18,347 bases of DNA from Temnopleurus reevesii (taxonomy: Eukaryota > Echinodermata > Echinoidea > Temnopleuroida > Temnopleuridae). Positions 17,020 through 18,347 of this stretch are shown here, in pieces. A program made the translations under genes and the position numbers. A model generated the notes under the pieces. That model did no database searches and had not been told where the DNA came from. It worked only from the letters and a program-made list of their open reading frames with translations. The first letter of the stretch is position 1; each line of letters opens with the position of its first letter. The stretch is from NCBI GenBank assembly GCA_036244855.1, contig BQKZ01000553.1:1-18347 (forward strand). The letters run 5' to 3'.

Positions 17020-17765
17020 AAGGTTGTTCCTGACAACCAGAAAGCTTTCCCGAGGCTTGTCCGACATAGCAAGAACTAATATATGCAAACTGGATTCCAA
17101 AGATTCTAGTTGTAATGTTGATAACCGGTTTAATGAATATAACCATATTTATAATATAACTATATATAACCACATAACTATATTCGCTGGTAAGAAGCCT
17201 GTACAAATTCAGATATATTAATAATGCAGGCCTATTGACATCATGAAATTCATCTTACGGTTACACACGCGTAATTATGGGCGAATCACTTTCGCGGATG
17301 AAAAATAGACCCCTAGGCAACCCATAGCAGTTCAGCTTTTATGGATTAATGTTAATAGATGTGAACGAGTGATTATTTAATTATGGATATTAGTAAAGGA
17401 ATATATGACCTTTCTTTATCAAAAGGGGGACCCAAAATTTTTCGATTTCTAGAACTACTTGACACCTCTAAAGATAGATTCAATCTACCTCATTAGGGGT
17501 ATGGAATTTATTGATACACGTCATGATGCTATGTGAGGGGAAATTGCTCAAAAATGAGCTGGTCAAGAGGTAGTTTTGAATGCAGAATGAGAAAGTCCAT
17601 AAAATTTCCTTTCCATTGCTATCAAGCACTTGTCAACCTAATCTACAGCCGATTTTATATGAATTTTTTTAAAAGGCCAAATAACACACGGGACTATGGA
17701 GAAATAATAACGCGTGTGTACAGCGCAGCAAGTGGATGACAGAGGGTAAATGACGCATCGTCACA
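17020..17765. other. stretch with no supported gene
   Basis: Only short open frames and AT-rich words are present (for example TATAACTATATATAACC near 17155-17170). Nothing else was seen. Confidence 0.5.
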
Positions 17766-17937
17766 GGGTGTTGTTCAAAAGTTACAATTGATCGCAAGTT
17801 GCAGTTGATTGGAACGTGCCAATCAAAACATTGTTTCATGCGCGTCTTGTTAAATGCGCATACCGTGCGCGAATGAAAATGCACGTTACATTTTATAATG
17901 TTGCAGTTGGTTTGCAATTTATTTGTAATAACACCCC
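17766..17937 (-). mobile_element. hairpin MITE, copy 2 (inverted relative to 10446)
   Basis: Reverse-complemented, this matches 10446-10618 over its whole 172 bp, including AACGTGCCAATCAAAA, GCGTCTTGTTAAATGCGCAT and CGCGAATGAAAATG. The ends are GGGTGTTGTTCAAAA and TAATAACACCCC, the right one eroded. The flanking TA of copy 1 is not present here. Confidence 0.88.
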
Positions 17938-17952
17938 ATTAATATCGATATA

Positions 17953-18134
17953 CCAGGGCCCTATTGCACAAAATGGTCTTAGCTCTCTTCTCTTTGCTAA
18001 GACGTCTTAACTGTGCCATCCTCTTAACAAAGGCGTATCCATGGTTGTGTCTGTGTTAAGAGGGTGGCACAAGAAATAAATATGTCTTAGCAAGAAGAGG
18101 ATAGCTGAGACCATTTGGTACAAATGGCCACTGG
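17953..18134. mobile_element. 182-bp hairpin element, hAT-like ends
   Basis: The left end is CCAGGGCCCTATTGCACAAA, then ATGGTCTTAGCT, TTGCTAAGAC and GTGCCATCCTCTTAACA. The right half reverse-complemented gives CCAGTGGCCATTTGTACCAA, ATGGTCTCAGCT, TTGCTAAGAC and GTGCCACCCTCTTAACAC. Arms of more than 75 bp therefore pair around a short loop near 18040. Ends beginning CAGGG or CAGTG are typical of hAT-type non-autonomous elements, but no 8-bp target duplication is visible. It starts only 15 bp after the previous MITE. Confidence 0.75.
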
Positions 18135-18347
18135 CATCTTCTCTCTTCCTGACAAATCTGACTACCACATGGTAGAAATCTTGTCAATAAATGATCGACC
18201 AATTCCGAGACACATTACAGCTAAATGCAAACTTAAGATACGAAATTATACGATTCTAATTAGAAGGTGTCGATCAGGTTAATCGCTAAGCTCACTATAT
18301 TTCCCAAGAGGGTTGCTTGATCATAGTGATTTTATGCAAAGAGAGCG
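18135..18347. other. window end, no feature
   Basis: AT-rich sequence with no supported exon or repeat. Confidence 0.5.

Overview
The window looks like non-coding or intronic DNA from an animal genome with high repeat content, most likely a marine deuterostome and probably an echinoderm such as a sea urchin. The reasons are: AT-rich sequence with dense stops in all frames, many microsatellites, several palindromic MITE-like elements, candidate exons bounded by GT/AG splice signals, and a tRNA-derived SINE (11757-12024). That SINE has Pol III A and B boxes and a tail ending in an AGCGCTATAAAA-like block plus ATT repeats, a style I associate with echinoderms. The taxon is inference from repeat style. 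No protein family could be named anywhere, and there are no prokaryotic operons, CRISPR arrays, rRNA genes or functional tRNA genes.

Layout. 1-1020 is featureless. 1021-1335 is a long polypyrimidine tract. 1336-7300 is mostly unique AT-rich DNA, with one short inverted-repeat element (2142-2299), a CA-rich tract (3948-4085), small palindromes, and two coding-like islands (5394-5597 and 6743-6949). 7329-7521 is an exact 96-bp duplication split by a single N, probably an assembly artefact. 7722-8501 holds an RFX X-box-like palindrome, a palindromic element, a 12-bp minisatellite and a long hairpin. 8515-9886 contains degenerate tandem repeats and a large direct duplication, interrupted by an N and a GC-rich minus-strand island with a TATA box and an open 60-codon first exon. 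9860-10201 is the best candidate for a spliced plus-strand gene end.

10446-13058 is an accessory zone: a TA-flanked hairpin MITE, a LINE-like 3' tail, a SINE lying between two direct copies of about 230 bp, and two copies of a foldback element whose arms pair along nearly the whole length. 13055-14111 contains candidate terminal exons and a duplicated segment. In that segment a 56-bp block up to a possible splice donor is almost unchanged between copies while the DNA after it has diverged. 14150-14336 is a SINE-like B box and a CT microsatellite. 15331-15441 is a GC-rich block with a possible first exon. 15494-16008 is a two-unit 265-bp tandem repeat. 16513-18134 holds a third foldback copy, a truncated SINE, the second (inverted) hairpin MITE and a different hairpin element.

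The most unusual signal is the density of hairpin-forming DNA: at least five different families, eight copies, several in pairs of opposite orientation. No coherent gene pathway can be described. The candidate exons are short, and single-base Ns at 7425, 9101, 13892 and 15461 mark contig joins, so structure across them should not be trusted.
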